64,000 nt of DNA from assembly GCF_964030935.1 (NCBI RefSeq), contig NZ_OZ034990.1, positions 310,001-374,000 on the forward strand, read 5' to 3'. A program made the position numbers and the translations under genes. Source of the DNA: Rickettsiella endosymbiont of Aleochara curtula. GTDB taxonomy: Bacteria; Pseudomonadota; Gammaproteobacteria; Diplorickettsiales; Diplorickettsiaceae. Positions 36,957 through 47,681 of this stretch are shown piece by piece (the stretch's first letter is position 1; each line of letters begins with the position of its first letter). A model generated the notes under the pieces. It made no database searches. It saw nothing but the letters and a program-made list of their open reading frames with translations, and was not told the origin of the DNA.

Positions 36957-37943
36957 ATGCCGAACTATTTACAACAAGTTGCAGAAATTGAGAGTCAACT
37001 GTTAATTGAAATGTTAACTACTCTACAAAAAGAAGCAGAAAGTCTGGATTTAGTCAATAAAAATCTGTTAATCAAGCTACTCACGTTAAAAATTAATCAA
37101 TCCAATCAGTTAAAAGAGATCAGCGGCGGATTTTCTAATGCAACCTATCATTACCTTAAAGAGAATCTGGTGTTACGTTTTCCAAAGGTTTATAATCCCT
37201 TCTATCCTAAGTTAGCAATTGAAATACAAAATCTGATTCCGGCTAGATTATTGCATCTAACGCCTTTGAAAGCTGTGGCTTATTATGCAAAATACAGCGT
37301 GCTGGTCACGGAATTTATCCCCTACTATCAGTCTTTTTCAGCTACTGATTTAAAAAATACCCCTAGATTAACCGCTCTGGCACATTTAGTTAAAAAATTA
37401 CATTATTCGCCTTTTAACTTTAAAAAAAATCCCGAAACAGCGATTTCTTTTATCGACGAGTCATCCAAAAATTTTCAAATTATAAAACCTATCTTAAATA
37501 AAAAAGATTATCAAATATTAAAAAAACTAACTGGAATTAAGCATTTTCTTGAAAAATCCACATTACTAAAATTTCCTTGTCATGGAGATTTACATCATTT
37601 CAATGTGATCGAAATGAAGGGTCATTTGCAATTAATCGATTGGGAATTGTCTAGTATGGAAGATCCTGCTTATGATATTTCTAGATTGTTCTGTATAACT
37701 GGCTTTAATCGTGAGCAAAAAGAGATGTTTTTACAAGTTTATAAAAATTCTTATAATATTCCGCTATCAGAATGTCACATTAAGGAGTTAATTAAGCGCA
37801 TCCAGCTTTATGAATCCTTAAATTATTTTTCTATCGTTATTTGGGCAAAATATGCCATGCCGTTTTTTTATGAGGATAAACGCATACTGCTACAGGAAAC
37901 GATAGCCAACTTTGCGGCAAAAGATCAATTGATTCGCTATTAG
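36957..37943 (+). CDS. Aminoglycoside/choline phosphotransferase-family kinase-like protein
   Basis: A 328-residue soluble protein with the small-molecule kinase fold: a glycine-rich start ISGGFSNATYHYL (near 59-71), VLRFPK with the ATP-binding lysine, the catalytic loop FPCHGDLHHFNVI (near 206-218), and the metal-binding LIDWELSSMEDPAYDISRLF. The nearest groups are choline/ethanolamine kinases (LicA type) and APH enzymes; the true substrate cannot be told. GGGAG lies before the ATG. It is the only plus-strand gene in this block and sits together with the 2422-residue giant between mltG and tmk, so the two may have arrived together. Confidence 0.8.
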   Translation: MPNYLQQVAEIESQLLIEMLTTLQKEAESLDLVNKNLLIKLLTLKINQSNQLKEISGGFSNATYHYLKENLVLRFPKVYNPFYPKLAIEIQNLIPARLLHLTPLKAVAYYAKYSVLVTEFIPYYQSFSATDLKNTPRLTALAHLVKKLHYSPFNFKKNPETAISFIDESSKNFQIIKPILNKKDYQILKKLTGIKHFLEKSTLLKFPCHGDLHHFNVIEMKGHLQLIDWELSSMEDPAYDISRLFCITGFNREQKEMFLQVYKNSYNIPLSECHIKELIKRIQLYESLNYFSIVIWAKYAMPFFYEDKRILLQETIANFAAKDQLIRY

Positions 37944-37954
37944 TGTCCGTAACA

Positions 37955-38019
37955 TAGATTGCCGCGCGCTACGCGCTCGCAATGACGATTAATATTATAT
38001 GCGCTCACCAAGACGAGCG
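37955..38019. repeat. REP-like palindromic element
   Basis: GATTGCCGCGCGCTACGCGC then TCGCAATGACGA, plus a decayed half copy (GCGCTCACCAAGACGAGCG). It lies between the convergent kinase-like gene and mltG, at one edge of the block that splits the mltG-tmk neighbourhood; the element at 29415 lies at the other edge. Confidence 0.85.
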
Positions 38020-38060
38020 TTTGTTTCCTGCGTTATACAGGTAAGCGCATAGATAAAAAA

Positions 38061-39155
38061 CTAAAGTTCATTCAGTTTACAAACAAACGCCCGCATTGAC
38101 TTACTGACATACCAGAGACTTTGGCAGGACTTTTTTTTCTTCACATACGGATAACGTTGATCCAACTGGTAGCGTTGTACCGCTAAATTATGCTCCGCTA
38201 AATGTGCAGAAAACTGATGCGTACCATCACCTTTTGCCACAAAATATAAATTTTGACTATGATCCGGATGCAAAGCGGCAGTAATGGAAGCCAAACTCGG
38301 GCTTCCTATCGGTGTAGGCGGCAAACCTCTACGCGTGTAGGTATTATACGGCGTATCTTTACGCAAATCTTCAATAGTTATTTTACCAGTATAGTGCACA
38401 CCTAAACCATAAATAATACTGGCATCAATTTGTAGAGGAATGCCTGCTTGTAGACGTCGCACGATCACACCGGCAATCATCGGCCGTTCTTTAGCAATCG
38501 CAGTTTCTTTTTCAACTAGGGACGCGGCTATCAATGCTTGATAAGCAGTTTTATAAGGTAAATCGTCAGCGCGCGCTTTCCAGACGTCATGTAATTTTTT
38601 TTCCATTAACTGGTATGACCATTTTAATAAATCACTATCTTTTGCTCCTGCACTAAAATAATAGGTGGCGGGATAAAATAAACCTTCCGGATTTTGTGCT
38701 GGCAAACCTAAATTCGCTAAGACTTGTTCTGAAGATACATGCTTTAATTGATGTTTAACCACGATTAAATGATTTAATGCCGTAATTAATTGTTGAAACG
38801 TCCAACCTTCAACAATAGTAAAACGATGGAAAATGCCTTTCCCGGCTAACATTTGATCCAGCAACTGACCCGGTGTCGTTCCCGGATCAAAATCATATTC
38901 ACCGGTTTGTAATTTACTGGTCGCCCCTTTAACATACGCTAATAATAAGAAAAAACGTGGATGCGGCATGTAGCCTTTACTTTGCAAATCCGCGACTAAA
39001 TGATGTACCGAAGAACCGGGCGCAAAGACGATATGTATGGTTTGCGTCTTAGTTAAAGGCGACACTAAAAACCGGTGATAATGCGCAACAAAATACGTGA
39101 ATGAAAAAGCGACGAATAGAATGACTAAGGCGATCAGTATCCATCTCTTAGTCAT
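38061..39155 (-). CDS. mltG: Endolytic murein transglycosylase
   Basis: A 364-residue protein anchored by one N-terminal helix (WILIALVILFVAFSFTYFV). It has the LysM-like FAPGSSVHHLVADLQ region, EGWTFQQLITALN, the catalytic glutamate Glu215 in ASLVEKETAIAKER, and GIPLQIDASIIYGLG and DTPYNTYTRRGLPPTPIGSP of the YceG family. It cuts nascent glycan strands and sets their length. The last 25 residues (KKKKSCQSLWYVSKSMRAFV...) look unlike other MltG tails and may be a read-through extension after a lost stop. The start lies 6 bases after fabF, so they are cotranscribed. Confidence 0.93.
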   Translation of the reverse strand: MTKRWILIALVILFVAFSFTYFVAHYHRFLVSPLTKTQTIHIVFAPGSSVHHLVADLQSKGYMPHPRFFLLLAYVKGATSKLQTGEYDFDPGTTPGQLLDQMLAGKGIFHRFTIVEGWTFQQLITALNHLIVVKHQLKHVSSEQVLANLGLPAQNPEGLFYPATYYFSAGAKDSDLLKWSYQLMEKKLHDVWKARADDLPYKTAYQALIAASLVEKETAIAKERPMIAGVIVRRLQAGIPLQIDASIIYGLGVHYTGKITIEDLRKDTPYNTYTRRGLPPTPIGSPSLASITAALHPDHSQNLYFVAKGDGTHQFSAHLAEHNLAVQRYQLDQRYPYVKKKKSCQSLWYVSKSMRAFVCKLNEL

Positions 39156-39161
39156 TAGATC

Positions 39162-40436
39162 TCATAACCGAGCAAAAAGCAATGACGCATTGGTTCCACC
39201 AAATCCAAAAGAATTAGATAATGCATAATCCATTTTTATTTCTTGCGGTACATTCGGGACAAAATTCAAATCGACAAAGTCATCATCGGGAATATTCAAC
39301 TCAGGTGGATTACCCGGGTTATCTAAATTAATAGTAGGCGGCGCTTTTTGTTCTTTAAGTGCCAATATAGTGAAAATAGCTTCCACCGCACCGGCAGCAC
39401 CTAACAAATGGCCGGTCATTGATTTAGTCGAACTAATCGCCATTTTTTTAGCATATTCGCCAAACACACGGCGAATGGCACGCAATTCTAAATAATCGCC
39501 TTGCAACGTCGACGTGGCATGCGCATTGATATACGCCACTTTTTCTTTATCGATATTAGCATCATGCAAGGTATTTAACATGGCCGTCATTGCACCTTGC
39601 CCGTCTGGTGCGGGGCTGGTCATATGATAAGCATCGGCACTCATACCAAAACCGACGAGTTCGGCGTAGATAGGTGCATTACGTTGTTTGGCACGCTCAT
39701 ATTCTTCTAGGACTAAAATACCGGCACCATCGCCTAACACAAAGCCATCGCGCGCTTTATCCCATGGACGACTAGCTGCTTGCGGGTCTTTATTCCGATT
39801 AGATAAGGCACGACAAGCAGAAAACCCACCTAAACCTAACGGTGTTGTCGCCATTTCTGAACCACCCACGACCATGACATCCGCATCACCATAAAGTATG
39901 GTTCTTGCTCCTAAACCGATATTGTGTGTACCCGTGGTACAAGCAGTTACCACAGCCATATTAGGGCCACGTAATCCATAACGTATAGAAATTTGGCCGG
40001 CTAACATATTAGTAATAGCGCCGGGTATAAAAAAAGGAGATATTTTTCTGGGGCCACCTTGTTCTAATTTAGCATGATTTTCTTCAATAAAAGGTAAACC
40101 GCCAATGCCTGAACCTACCGCAACACCGATTCTATCGGCATTTTTTTCTGTCACTTCGAGCTTTGAATCCACCATCGCTTCTATGGCTGCTGCTAAACCA
40201 TATTGAATAAATAAATCCATTTTGCGAGCATCTTTCGGTGTAATACCATATTTTTCTGCCTGAAAATCACGCACGCTGGCAGAAATTTGACAGGGAAAAG
40301 CGGAAACGTCAAATTGGGTGATAGCAGAGACGCCACTTTTTCCAGCTAATATTGCTTCCCAGGTTGTTTTGGTATTAAGACCCAACGGTGTCATCATACC
40401 CACACCGGTTACCACTATACGTCGCTTTTTTTTCAC
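39162..40436 (-). CDS. fabF: Beta-ketoacyl-ACP synthase II
   Basis: A 424-residue elongating condensing enzyme of fatty acid synthesis. The catalytic triad is visible: Cys166 in VVTACTTGT, His306 in NAHATST, His343 in [11 protein letters not shown]; the C-terminal [14 protein letters not shown] is typical. It extends acyl-ACP with malonyl-ACP and, as FabF, favours C16:1 to C18:1. It is part of the fab block on the minus strand, 158 bases after acpP and 6 bases before mltG. Confidence 0.96.
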   Translation of the reverse strand: MKKKRRIVVTGVGMMTPLGLNTKTTWEAILAGKSGVSAITQFDVSAFPCQISASVRDFQAEKYGITPKDARKMDLFIQYGLAAAIEAMVDSKLEVTEKNADRIGVAVGSGIGGLPFIEENHAKLEQGGPRKISPFFIPGAITNMLAGQISIRYGLRGPNMAVVTACTTGTHNIGLGARTILYGDADVMVVGGSEMATTPLGLGGFSACRALSNRNKDPQAASRPWDKARDGFVLGDGAGILVLEEYERAKQRNAPIYAELVGFGMSADAYHMTSPAPDGQGAMTAMLNTLHDANIDKEKVAYINAHATSTLQGDYLELRAIRRVFGEYAKKMAISSTKSMTGHLLGAAGAVEAIFTILALKEQKAPPTINLDNPGNPPELNIPDDDFVDLNFVPNVPQEIKMDYALSNSFGFGGTNASLLFARL

Positions 40437-40594
40437 GTTCGCCCCCTACAAATGAACCACTCTTCGCATTTGAATTTTTGTCTGAGTTGCCGTTCAACTC
40501 GCAATCCTCATGTATTCATACACTCCGGTTGCTCATTTTTACGGCGCCTTGTGACAAAAACCCGATTGCTGTGAGTACTAATATTAAGATGGAA

Positions 40595-40861
40595 TTATTC
40601 TTCGGTTTCTTCAGAGTCTTCAGTTTCGACTTGATGTTTTTTGATATAATCGACGGCTTGTTGAATAGTGCGAATTTTTTCTGCTTCTTCATCTGGAATT
40701 TCGGTATCGAATTCTTCTTCTAAAGCCATGACTAATTCTACGGTGTCTAAAGAATCGGCACCCAAATCATCGACAAAAGAAGCTTCCATAGTGGCTTCTT
40801 CTTCTTTTATTTCAAGTTGATTAACCACTACCTTCTTCACACGTTCTTCAATTGTACTCAC
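40595..40861 (-). CDS. acpP: Acyl carrier protein
   Basis: An 88-residue acidic protein with the phosphopantetheine attachment site Ser37 in [20 protein letters not shown]. It carries growing acyl chains for the Fab enzymes, and for lipid A and phospholipid assembly. The C-terminus is about ten residues longer than usual ([13 protein letters not shown]), an extra acidic tail. GGGGAG precedes the start. Confidence 0.97.
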   Translation of the reverse strand: MSTIEERVKKVVVNQLEIKEEEATMEASFVDDLGADSLDTVELVMALEEEFDTEIPDEEAEKIRTIQQAVDYIKKHQVETEDSEETEE

Positions 40862-41003
40862 TGAGAATCTCCCCTATTTAGTATAAATAAAACCTGTCGC
40901 TTAGTTTATTCAATTCCTGAATGAACGCAAGTCACTTTACTTAAATTAAGTAATAAAGTTTAGCTACTTATAAACCTAATCCGTGTTATCAAGCAATTCC
41001 TGT

Positions 41004-41747
41004 TCAATTCATATACATTCCGCCATTGACATGTAAAGTGTTCCCGGTCACATAGTTAGACCAATCCGATGCTAAATATACGCAGGCATGCGCGATATCC
41101 AGCGCTGAACCTAAGCGTTTTACGGGTATCTTTTCTAATAATGCAGTGCGTTGATTGTCATTTAATTGGCTGGTCATATCAGTTTCTATAAATCCTGGCG
41201 CCACCACATTCGCAGTAATATGACGCGTTGCCACTTCTTGAGCTAAAGCTTTAGTAAAGCCAATTAATCCGGCTTTTGCAGCAGCATAATTGGCTTGACC
41301 TGGATTTCCGGTACACCCTACTATAGAAGCAATATTAATAATACGGCCATATTGTGCTTTCAGCATGGGTTTTAGACACAGTTGCGTTAATTTAAAAACC
41401 GCGCTTAAGTTAGTTTCTAACACCGCATTCCATTCATCTGCTTTCATGCGTAATAAAAGATTATCACGCGTAATACCGGCATTATTCACCAATATATTAG
41501 GTAGTCCAAACGTTTGTAATTCGCTCAATAAATTTTTTATCGATGCATCATCGTTTAAATTTAAAACGAAACCTTTACCCTGCAAACCTTGCTCTTGTAA
41601 AGATAATGAAATTTTTTCTGCGCCAGTAGCGCTGGTCGCTGTTCCAGCCACTAATGCACCTTGTTGTGCCAGCGCGACAGCAATCGCCGCACCGATACCA
41701 CGACTGGCACCGGTTACTAAGGCCACTTTATTTGCGAGTAATAACAT
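41004..41747 (-). CDS. fabG: 3-oxoacyl-ACP reductase
   Basis: A 247-residue short-chain dehydrogenase. NADPH-binding TGASRGIG (12-19), NNAG (88-91), and the catalytic Ser141, Tyr154, Lys158 (INIASIVG, GQANYAAAKAG) are intact, as is the C-terminal GNTLHVNGGMYM. It reduces beta-ketoacyl-ACP in the elongation cycle. It starts 34 bases after fabD and lies 142 bases before acpP. Confidence 0.96.
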   Translation of the reverse strand: MLLLANKVALVTGASRGIGAAIAVALAQQGALVAGTATSATGAEKISLSLQEQGLQGKGFVLNLNDDASIKNLLSELQTFGLPNILVNNAGITRDNLLLRMKADEWNAVLETNLSAVFKLTQLCLKPMLKAQYGRIINIASIVGCTGNPGQANYAAAKAGLIGFTKALAQEVATRHITANVVAPGFIETDMTSQLNDNQRTALLEKIPVKRLGSALDIAHACVYLASDWSNYVTGNTLHVNGGMYMN

Positions 41748-41781
41748 AAATTATCCTATTAGACTTCTTTCAAAAAAACTC

Positions 41782-42711
41782 TTAACCGATTAAAGCTTCT
41801 TGAAGTATTTCCGGATCTTGTATCGAAAGTGTCGGCATCGAGGTGATGCGTTTATTTAAACCCGCTAAAACTTTACCTGGACCGCATTCAATGAATTCTT
41901 CGATGCCACGTTTCTCAAGATCTTGTATTATTTCTACCCAACGCACGGGACTATACAATTGTTCAACTAAGGCTTTTTTTATCAGACGTGGATCGTGTTC
42001 AATACCAACATCAACATTATTGATATAAGGGATATGCGGTACTGAAATATGAATGGTTTGCAAGGTTTCTGCTAAATGTTCTGCAGCAGGTTTCATTAAA
42101 GCGCAGTGTGATGGCACACTTACCGGAATAAGCTTGGCTAATTTAGCGCCGGCTTGTTTTGCGTGTTCGATCAATCGCTGTACCGCAGCCGCATCACCTG
42201 CCACTACCGTTTGCCCGATGGAATTATAATTAGCTGGCGCTAACACTTGACCTTCAGCCAGAAACTCACACAAAGCTTGTAATTTATCATTGTCTAAACC
42301 CACAATAGCCGCCATCGCACCGACGCCGGGTGGTACCGCTGCTTGCATAAAGCGTCCTCGTTCAGCAACTAAACGTACCGCCGTCATAAAATCCAGCGCT
42401 CCGCCACAGACTAACGCAGAATATTCACCCAAACTATGACCTGCCATAAACGTTGGTTTACTACCGCGTTGTTGCTGCCAAACCCGCCATAAAGCGACAC
42501 TCGCTGTCAACAAAGCCGGTTGCGTGTTTTCAGTTTGATTGAGTACCGCTTCTGGACCTTCTTGACACAATTCCCATAAATCAAACTTTAAGACGTGCGA
42601 AGCCTCCATAAAGGTTTCTCGTATTAAAGAATAGTCTCTAGCAAACTCCGCTAACATACCTAATGTTTGCGAACCTTGCCCCGGAAAAATAAATGCAATT
42701 TTTTTAGTCAT
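41782..42711 (-). CDS. fabD: Malonyl-CoA:ACP transacylase
   Basis: A 309-residue enzyme with the N-terminal FIFPGQGSQTLGML and the nucleophile Ser93 in MAGHSLGEYSALV, plus the active-site His in VPSHCALM. It loads malonate on ACP for fatty acid synthesis. It is separated from fabH by a 148-base gap that holds a REP-like element, so transcription may be partly decoupled there. Confidence 0.96.
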   Translation of the reverse strand: MTKKIAFIFPGQGSQTLGMLAEFARDYSLIRETFMEASHVLKFDLWELCQEGPEAVLNQTENTQPALLTASVALWRVWQQQRGSKPTFMAGHSLGEYSALVCGGALDFMTAVRLVAERGRFMQAAVPPGVGAMAAIVGLDNDKLQALCEFLAEGQVLAPANYNSIGQTVVAGDAAAVQRLIEHAKQAGAKLAKLIPVSVPSHCALMKPAAEHLAETLQTIHISVPHIPYINNVDVGIEHDPRLIKKALVEQLYSPVRWVEIIQDLEKRGIEEFIECGPGKVLAGLNKRITSMPTLSIQDPEILQEALIG

Positions 42712-42748
42712 AATTACCTTTGCACACTTTAAAAATTTATGAATGCAT

Positions 42749-42828
42749 CGTCATGGCGAGGCCGAACGCCAGTGAGGCCGTGGCCATCCAGTTGGATTGC
42801 CGCGCGCTACGCGCTCGCAATGACGAGG
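42749..42828. repeat. REP-like palindromic element (both types in tandem)
   Basis: CGTCATGGCGAGGCCGAACG...GAGGCCGTGGCCATCCA followed by GGATTGCCGCGCGCTACGCG then CTCGCAATGACGAGG. It sits inside the fab operon between fabH and fabD. Confidence 0.88.
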
Positions 42829-42859
42829 TGTACTTTTGCGTTCGCATTAACCATTTTTT

Positions 42860-43810
42860 TTAAAAACGCACTAGGGCGGAACCCCACGCTAAACCTGCAC
42901 CAAAGCTTTCCATTAATAATAATTGTCCACGTTGCACACGACCATCGCGCACTGCAACATCTAAAGCTAACGGAATAGAAGCAGCCGATGTATTGCCATG
43001 TTGATCTAATGTAACTACTACATGTTGCATCGTCATTTTAAGTTTATTCGCCATCGCTTGAATAATACGTAAATTGGCTTGATGCGGAATTAACCAATCG
43101 ATATCTTTTTTATCTATATTATTCGCAGCCAAGGTTTCTTCTAATACCGCACTTAATTTTTTCACCGCAATCTTAAATACGTCACTGCCTTGCATTTTGA
43201 GATGCGGAGCATCATCTTTTTTTAAGCCCGTGCCCAATGACAATAAATCTTTATAAGAACCCGCGGCGTGCAGATGTGCAGAAATAATGCCTGGCTCTGC
43301 GGCGGCTTGCAGTAGCACCGCCCCCGCACCGTCACCAAATAAAATGCAGGTCGAACGATCTTCCCAATTGATAATATTCGACATGCTTTCACTACCTATG
43401 ACTAACGCAGTCTGAGCCGCACCGTTACGAATAAATTGATCGGCAACACTCAAGGCATAATTAAAACCGGCGCAAGCCGCTACTATATCGAAAGCCGGAC
43501 AACCATCTTCACCCAAGGCGGCTTGTACTAAGCAAGCAGTACTAGGAAAAAATTTATCCGGTGTGCTCGTGGCAACGATAATGAGATCGACCTCTTTTGC
43601 GGTAACATTGGCTGCCTGCAACGCTTTTTTTGCAGCTGCCGTCGCCATACTCGCCGTGCTGTCGTTGGGACCAATAATATGACGTTCACGTATGCCGGTA
43701 CGTTCGACTATCCACTCACTCGTGGTAGCCACCATTTTCTCAAGTTCGGCATTCGTTAGTATTCTTTCCGGTAAATAACTACCGGTGCCAGCAATCCGTG
43801 AATATTTCAT
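42860..43810 (-). CDS. fabH: Beta-ketoacyl-ACP synthase III
   Basis: A 316-residue initiating condensing enzyme that joins acetyl-CoA to malonyl-ACP. Cys113 in [14 protein letters not shown], the His in [11 protein letters not shown] and the Asn in [13 protein letters not shown] form the active site; [12 protein letters not shown] near the N-terminus is typical. The start overlaps the end of plsX by four bases (ATGA), so translation is coupled. Confidence 0.96.
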   Translation of the reverse strand: MKYSRIAGTGSYLPERILTNAELEKMVATTSEWIVERTGIRERHIIGPNDSTASMATAAAKKALQAANVTAKEVDLIIVATSTPDKFFPSTACLVQAALGEDGCPAFDIVAACAGFNYALSVADQFIRNGAAQTALVIGSESMSNIINWEDRSTCILFGDGAGAVLLQAAAEPGIISAHLHAAGSYKDLLSLGTGLKKDDAPHLKMQGSDVFKIAVKKLSAVLEETLAANNIDKKDIDWLIPHQANLRIIQAMANKLKMTMQHVVVTLDQHGNTSAASIPLALDVAVRDGRVQRGQLLLMESFGAGLAWGSALVRF

Positions 43811-44847
43811 AAAGACTGTTCAGATTCCTTCAATAAACCGGTCACTTGTTCGCGTATGCGTTCGGGAATATTTTTTTGCACTTCTAAGATTGCTTCATTA
43901 ATCGCATTTTTAAAAGCAAATACATTCGCGCTACCATGGCTTTTAATGACGATGCCGCGCAAACCCACAAAGCTGGCGCCGTTATAATGCGCCGGATCAA
44001 ATTGTTTACGTAATCCCTTCAATACATGTAACGCCATTAAACCGGAGAGACGGGAAAACCAATTACGATTAAACGCTAATTTAATATAATGGCCCATTAA
44101 TTTTGCTACACCCTCGGTGACTTTCAATGCGACGTTGCCGACAAAGCCATCACAAACGATGACATCTGCCAAGCCTTGATAGATCGCATCGCCTTCGATG
44201 TATCCGATATAATTGATATTCGCATTCTTTAATAATTCAGCTGCCTTTTTGACTTGCTCATTACCTTTGATTTCTTCAGCACCAATATTCAATAAGGCAA
44301 CACGCGGACTGGGAATATTATCGATCTCAGCGCTTAATACTGAGCCCATAATGGCAAACTGCAGTAGATGTTCAACCTCCGTATCCACATTCGCGCCCAG
44401 ATCGAGGACGCGTACTTTGGTTTGTTCTTTCATGGTAGGCAGCATCGCACTGATAGCCGGCCTGTCAATGCCGGGTATGGTCTTTAATACAAAACGCGCG
44501 GTCGCCATCAATGCGCCGGTATTGCCGGCGCTAACGCAAGCTTGAGCCTCGCCTTCTTTGACTAAATTAATGGCGACACGCATCGAAGAATCTTTTTTAT
44601 TACGCAGTGCCAAAGCCGGAGGTTCATCCATGGAAATAACCTGGCTTGCTGCGTGTAGTGTCAATTGACTCGCTCTAGGCTTGTTTTTTGCCAGTCTCAA
44701 CTGCTCTTGCAAGGCAGCTAAGTCGCCGACAAGAATAATATGTAGGCGAGGCTCTTCCTGAAGGGCTAAGAGCACTGCGGGTACTATCACGGAGGGACCG
44801 TAGTCGCCTCCCATAGCATCGATAGCCAGAGTATAACGAGGAGACAT
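43807..44847 (-). CDS. plsX: Phosphate acyltransferase PlsX
   Basis: A 346-residue peripheral membrane enzyme that makes acyl-phosphate from acyl-ACP for glycerol-3-phosphate acylation. Typical segments are [20 protein letters not shown], the [13 protein letters not shown] loop, RPAISAMLP, and [18 protein letters not shown]. It links fatty acid and phospholipid synthesis. It lies 9 bases after rpmF and overlaps fabH. Confidence 0.96.
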   Translation of the reverse strand: MSPRYTLAIDAMGGDYGPSVIVPAVLLALQEEPRLHIILVGDLAALQEQLRLAKNKPRASQLTLHAASQVISMDEPPALALRNKKDSSMRVAINLVKEGEAQACVSAGNTGALMATARFVLKTIPGIDRPAISAMLPTMKEQTKVRVLDLGANVDTEVEHLLQFAIMGSVLSAEIDNIPSPRVALLNIGAEEIKGNEQVKKAAELLKNANINYIGYIEGDAIYQGLADVIVCDGFVGNVALKVTEGVAKLMGHYIKLAFNRNWFSRLSGLMALHVLKGLRKQFDPAHYNGASFVGLRGIVIKSHGSANVFAFKNAINEAILEVQKNIPERIREQVTGLLKESEQSL

Positions 44848-44856
44848 TTTAAGGGG

Positions 44857-45033
44857 TTATTCCTTAGCTTTTAGGACCTTTTTTCCACGATAATAGCCAT
44901 CCTTGGTGATATGGTGGCGAATATGCGTTTCGCCACTGGTTGCATCAATCGAGATAGCGGGCGAAGTTAATGCATCATGCGCACGACGCATGTTTCTCTT
45001 GGAGCGGGATTTACGTGATTTTTGGACTGCCAT
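44857..45033 (-). CDS. rpmF: 50S ribosomal protein bL32
   Basis: A 58-residue basic protein beginning [20 protein letters not shown] and ending with [14 protein letters not shown], an end-to-end match with bL32. The rpmF-plsX-fabH order is conserved in gammaproteobacteria. The gene that usually precedes it (yceD, DUF177) is not here: only an 82-base gap lies before the ferredoxin gene, with no frame resembling it. Confidence 0.95.
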   Translation of the reverse strand: MAVQKSRKSRSKRNMRRAHDALTSPAISIDATSGETHIRHHITKDGYYRGKKVLKAKE

Positions 45034-45115
45034 GAGGCCCTCTTATGTAAGCAATTCTAAAAGACGCATATTATGCGGTCTGATGGGAGAAAAAACAACC
45101 AGCGCATTCGTTGAA

Positions 45116-45494
<379 letters not shown>

Positions 45495-45514
45495 AATACT
45501 ACTTAAAACAATAC

Positions 45515-46018
<504 letters not shown>

Positions 46019-46026
46019 TTATGGCT

Positions 46027-46890
46027 TTAAGCATGTACGCCAAAAAAAAATCCTAAGAATACTACGCCACCTATCCATGCATTATTCAAAAAAGCTTTAA
46101 AACACAATTCAGGTTTTCGATCTTTTATTAAGTAGTGCTGATAAATGAGTAACGCTACCGCCAAAGCCAGCATCACAAAATAGATGAAATGTAAATGTAA
46201 ATACACGCCTAGGATGCTTAATAACAAAACAAAACCCAACTCTAGGACGGCGACAAATAGTACATCATGACGACCTAACGCCAAAGCACTGGATTTAATG
46301 CCCGCCCGTTGGTCATCCGCTCTATCCACCATGGCATAAATGGTATCATAAGCAACACACCAGGCATAAGCGGCCAAAAACAACAACCAAGCAATGCCTG
46401 GTATTTTCCCGGTTTCTGCCGCAAAAGCCATTAAGATCGACCAAGCACCAAATACCAAGCCTAAAAATAACTGCGGCCATTCGATGTAACGTTTTGTAAA
46501 AGGATAAAGTGCTATCAAGCCTGCAGCCATTACCGCCAGTTCTATGCTTAAGCGATTCAGTTGGCAAACCACCAGCAACGCTAATAAGCTCAAAACGATT
46601 AATGTCAACACGGCTGCTTTCAAACTCACTGCACCGGTCACTAAAGGTCGATGTTGAGTTCTTGTCACAAAACCGTCCAGATTTCTATCGGCAATATCAT
46701 TCATCACACAACCCAGCGAACGGGTTAACACTGCGCCTGTGATAAATAAAACCAGGATTTTAACATCCACACCGCCGGCCGTTGCGATCCACAACGCCCA
46801 TAATGCTGGCCACAGCAATAAAAATATTCCTATCGGTTGATGTAATCGTAGCAATGCGAAGTAAGCTCGCCAACGTGGGTGGTAGTTCAT
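46027..46890 (-). CDS. ubiA: 4-hydroxybenzoate octaprenyltransferase
   Basis: A 287-residue membrane enzyme of ubiquinone synthesis. The start at 46890 (MNYHPRWRAYFALLRLHQPIG) is preferred; an upstream TTG at 46926 would add 12 poor residues. The two polyprenyl-diphosphate/metal motifs are present: NDIADRNLDG near the N-terminal third and YDTIYAMVDRADDQ further on, with about eight hydrophobic helices. It is divergent from the first outer-membrane protein gene; the sequence TATTATACG in the gap may serve as its -10. Confidence 0.94.
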   Translation of the reverse strand: MNYHPRWRAYFALLRLHQPIGIFLLLWPALWALWIATAGGVDVKILVLFITGAVLTRSLGCVMNDIADRNLDGFVTRTQHRPLVTGAVSLKAAVLTLIVLSLLALLVVCQLNRLSIELAVMAAGLIALYPFTKRYIEWPQLFLGLVFGAWSILMAFAAETGKIPGIAWLLFLAAYAWCVAYDTIYAMVDRADDQRAGIKSSALALGRHDVLFVAVLELGFVLLLSILGVYLHLHFIYFVMLALAVALLIYQHYLIKDRKPELCFKAFLNNAWIGGVVFLGFFFGVHA

Positions 46891-46987
46891 GGTACTTATC
46901 GTATAATAGGATGATACACACTGCAAAGCATCGATAATGAGTATACTATGTAGAGTTAGTGATCTTCATACACAAGGAGCATTGTTC

Positions 46988-47584
46988 ATGTTGAAAAAAA
47001 TCAGGACTAAGATACTTTTTCTTCTCTCAAGTTGTTGTTTTCCACTGCTAGCCAGTGCTTCTATCCCTGGGTTTTATATCTTAGGTCAACTCGGCACCGC
47101 CGACACACACCAAGAAGCCACTAATGCCGCCGCACTATCAATTAATAGCAAAATGGCTTTCACCGGTCGCATCGCCGGTGGTTATCAATTCAATCAAAAT
47201 GTTGCTTTTGAAATCGGTTATACACGTTTTTCGGATGTCGATTTTTCCGGCGTCGGTGGTGTGCCGGGTGCAAATGTTTCTTTAAGTGAAAAAGCCCTCG
47301 ACTTCATGGCAAAACCGATGTTACCTATTTCGAGTAACGTCAATCTTTATGCCAAATTAGGTTTAGCGTATCTTAAAGCCAATGGTTCTGCTGTGGTGAA
47401 TGGTCGTAATTACTTGGGGTACTCCGATAGTTGGAATCCCAGCTTTGGTATCGGCCTTAGTTATGATATTACACCGTTTGTACCCATCGATTTAGCTTGG
47501 ACACGCATCCAAAGTGTCGGCGGTGGTAACAGCATACCCAGTACCGACTTTTATTCCATCGGTTTAGCGTATTATTTTGGTTAA
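46988..47584 (+). CDS. Outer-membrane beta-barrel protein, paralog 1
   Basis: A 198-residue protein from the ATG at 46988, with AGGAG upstream and a signal peptide ending ASAS before IPGFYILGQLG. The barrel pattern is like small eight-stranded porin-like surface proteins (OMP_b-brl/OmpA-like): GRIAGGYQFNQNVAFEIGYTRF, VNLYAKLGLAYLKANG, SFGIGLSYDITPFVPIDLAWTRIQ, and a C-terminal LAYYFG with the aromatic-Gly beta-signal for Bam insertion. It is the most divergent of seven related copies in the window. The role is presumably surface contact or antigenic variation; the family alone does not specify it. Confidence 0.85.
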   Translation: MLKKIRTKILFLLSSCCFPLLASASIPGFYILGQLGTADTHQEATNAAALSINSKMAFTGRIAGGYQFNQNVAFEIGYTRFSDVDFSGVGGVPGANVSLSEKALDFMAKPMLPISSNVNLYAKLGLAYLKANGSAVVNGRNYLGYSDSWNPSFGIGLSYDITPFVPIDLAWTRIQSVGGGNSIPSTDFYSIGLAYYFG

Positions 47585-47649
47585 TGCGTTTGTATTTAAA
47601 AATGTAGTTGCCTGCTATCTGCAAAACATACGTTTTTTGCTAAACTATT

Positions 47650-47663
47650 TTTAACTCGTTAAA
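47650..47663 (+). promoter_or_regulatory. Palindrome upstream of outer-membrane paralog 2
   Basis: TTTAACTCGTTAAA, one central substitution away from the TTTAACTAGTTAAA palindrome near the promoters of later paralogs, located 19 bases before the start codon. It is a candidate operator or 5'-leader signal. Confidence 0.45.
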
Positions 47664-47681
47664 CTTTTATTAGGAAGCATT

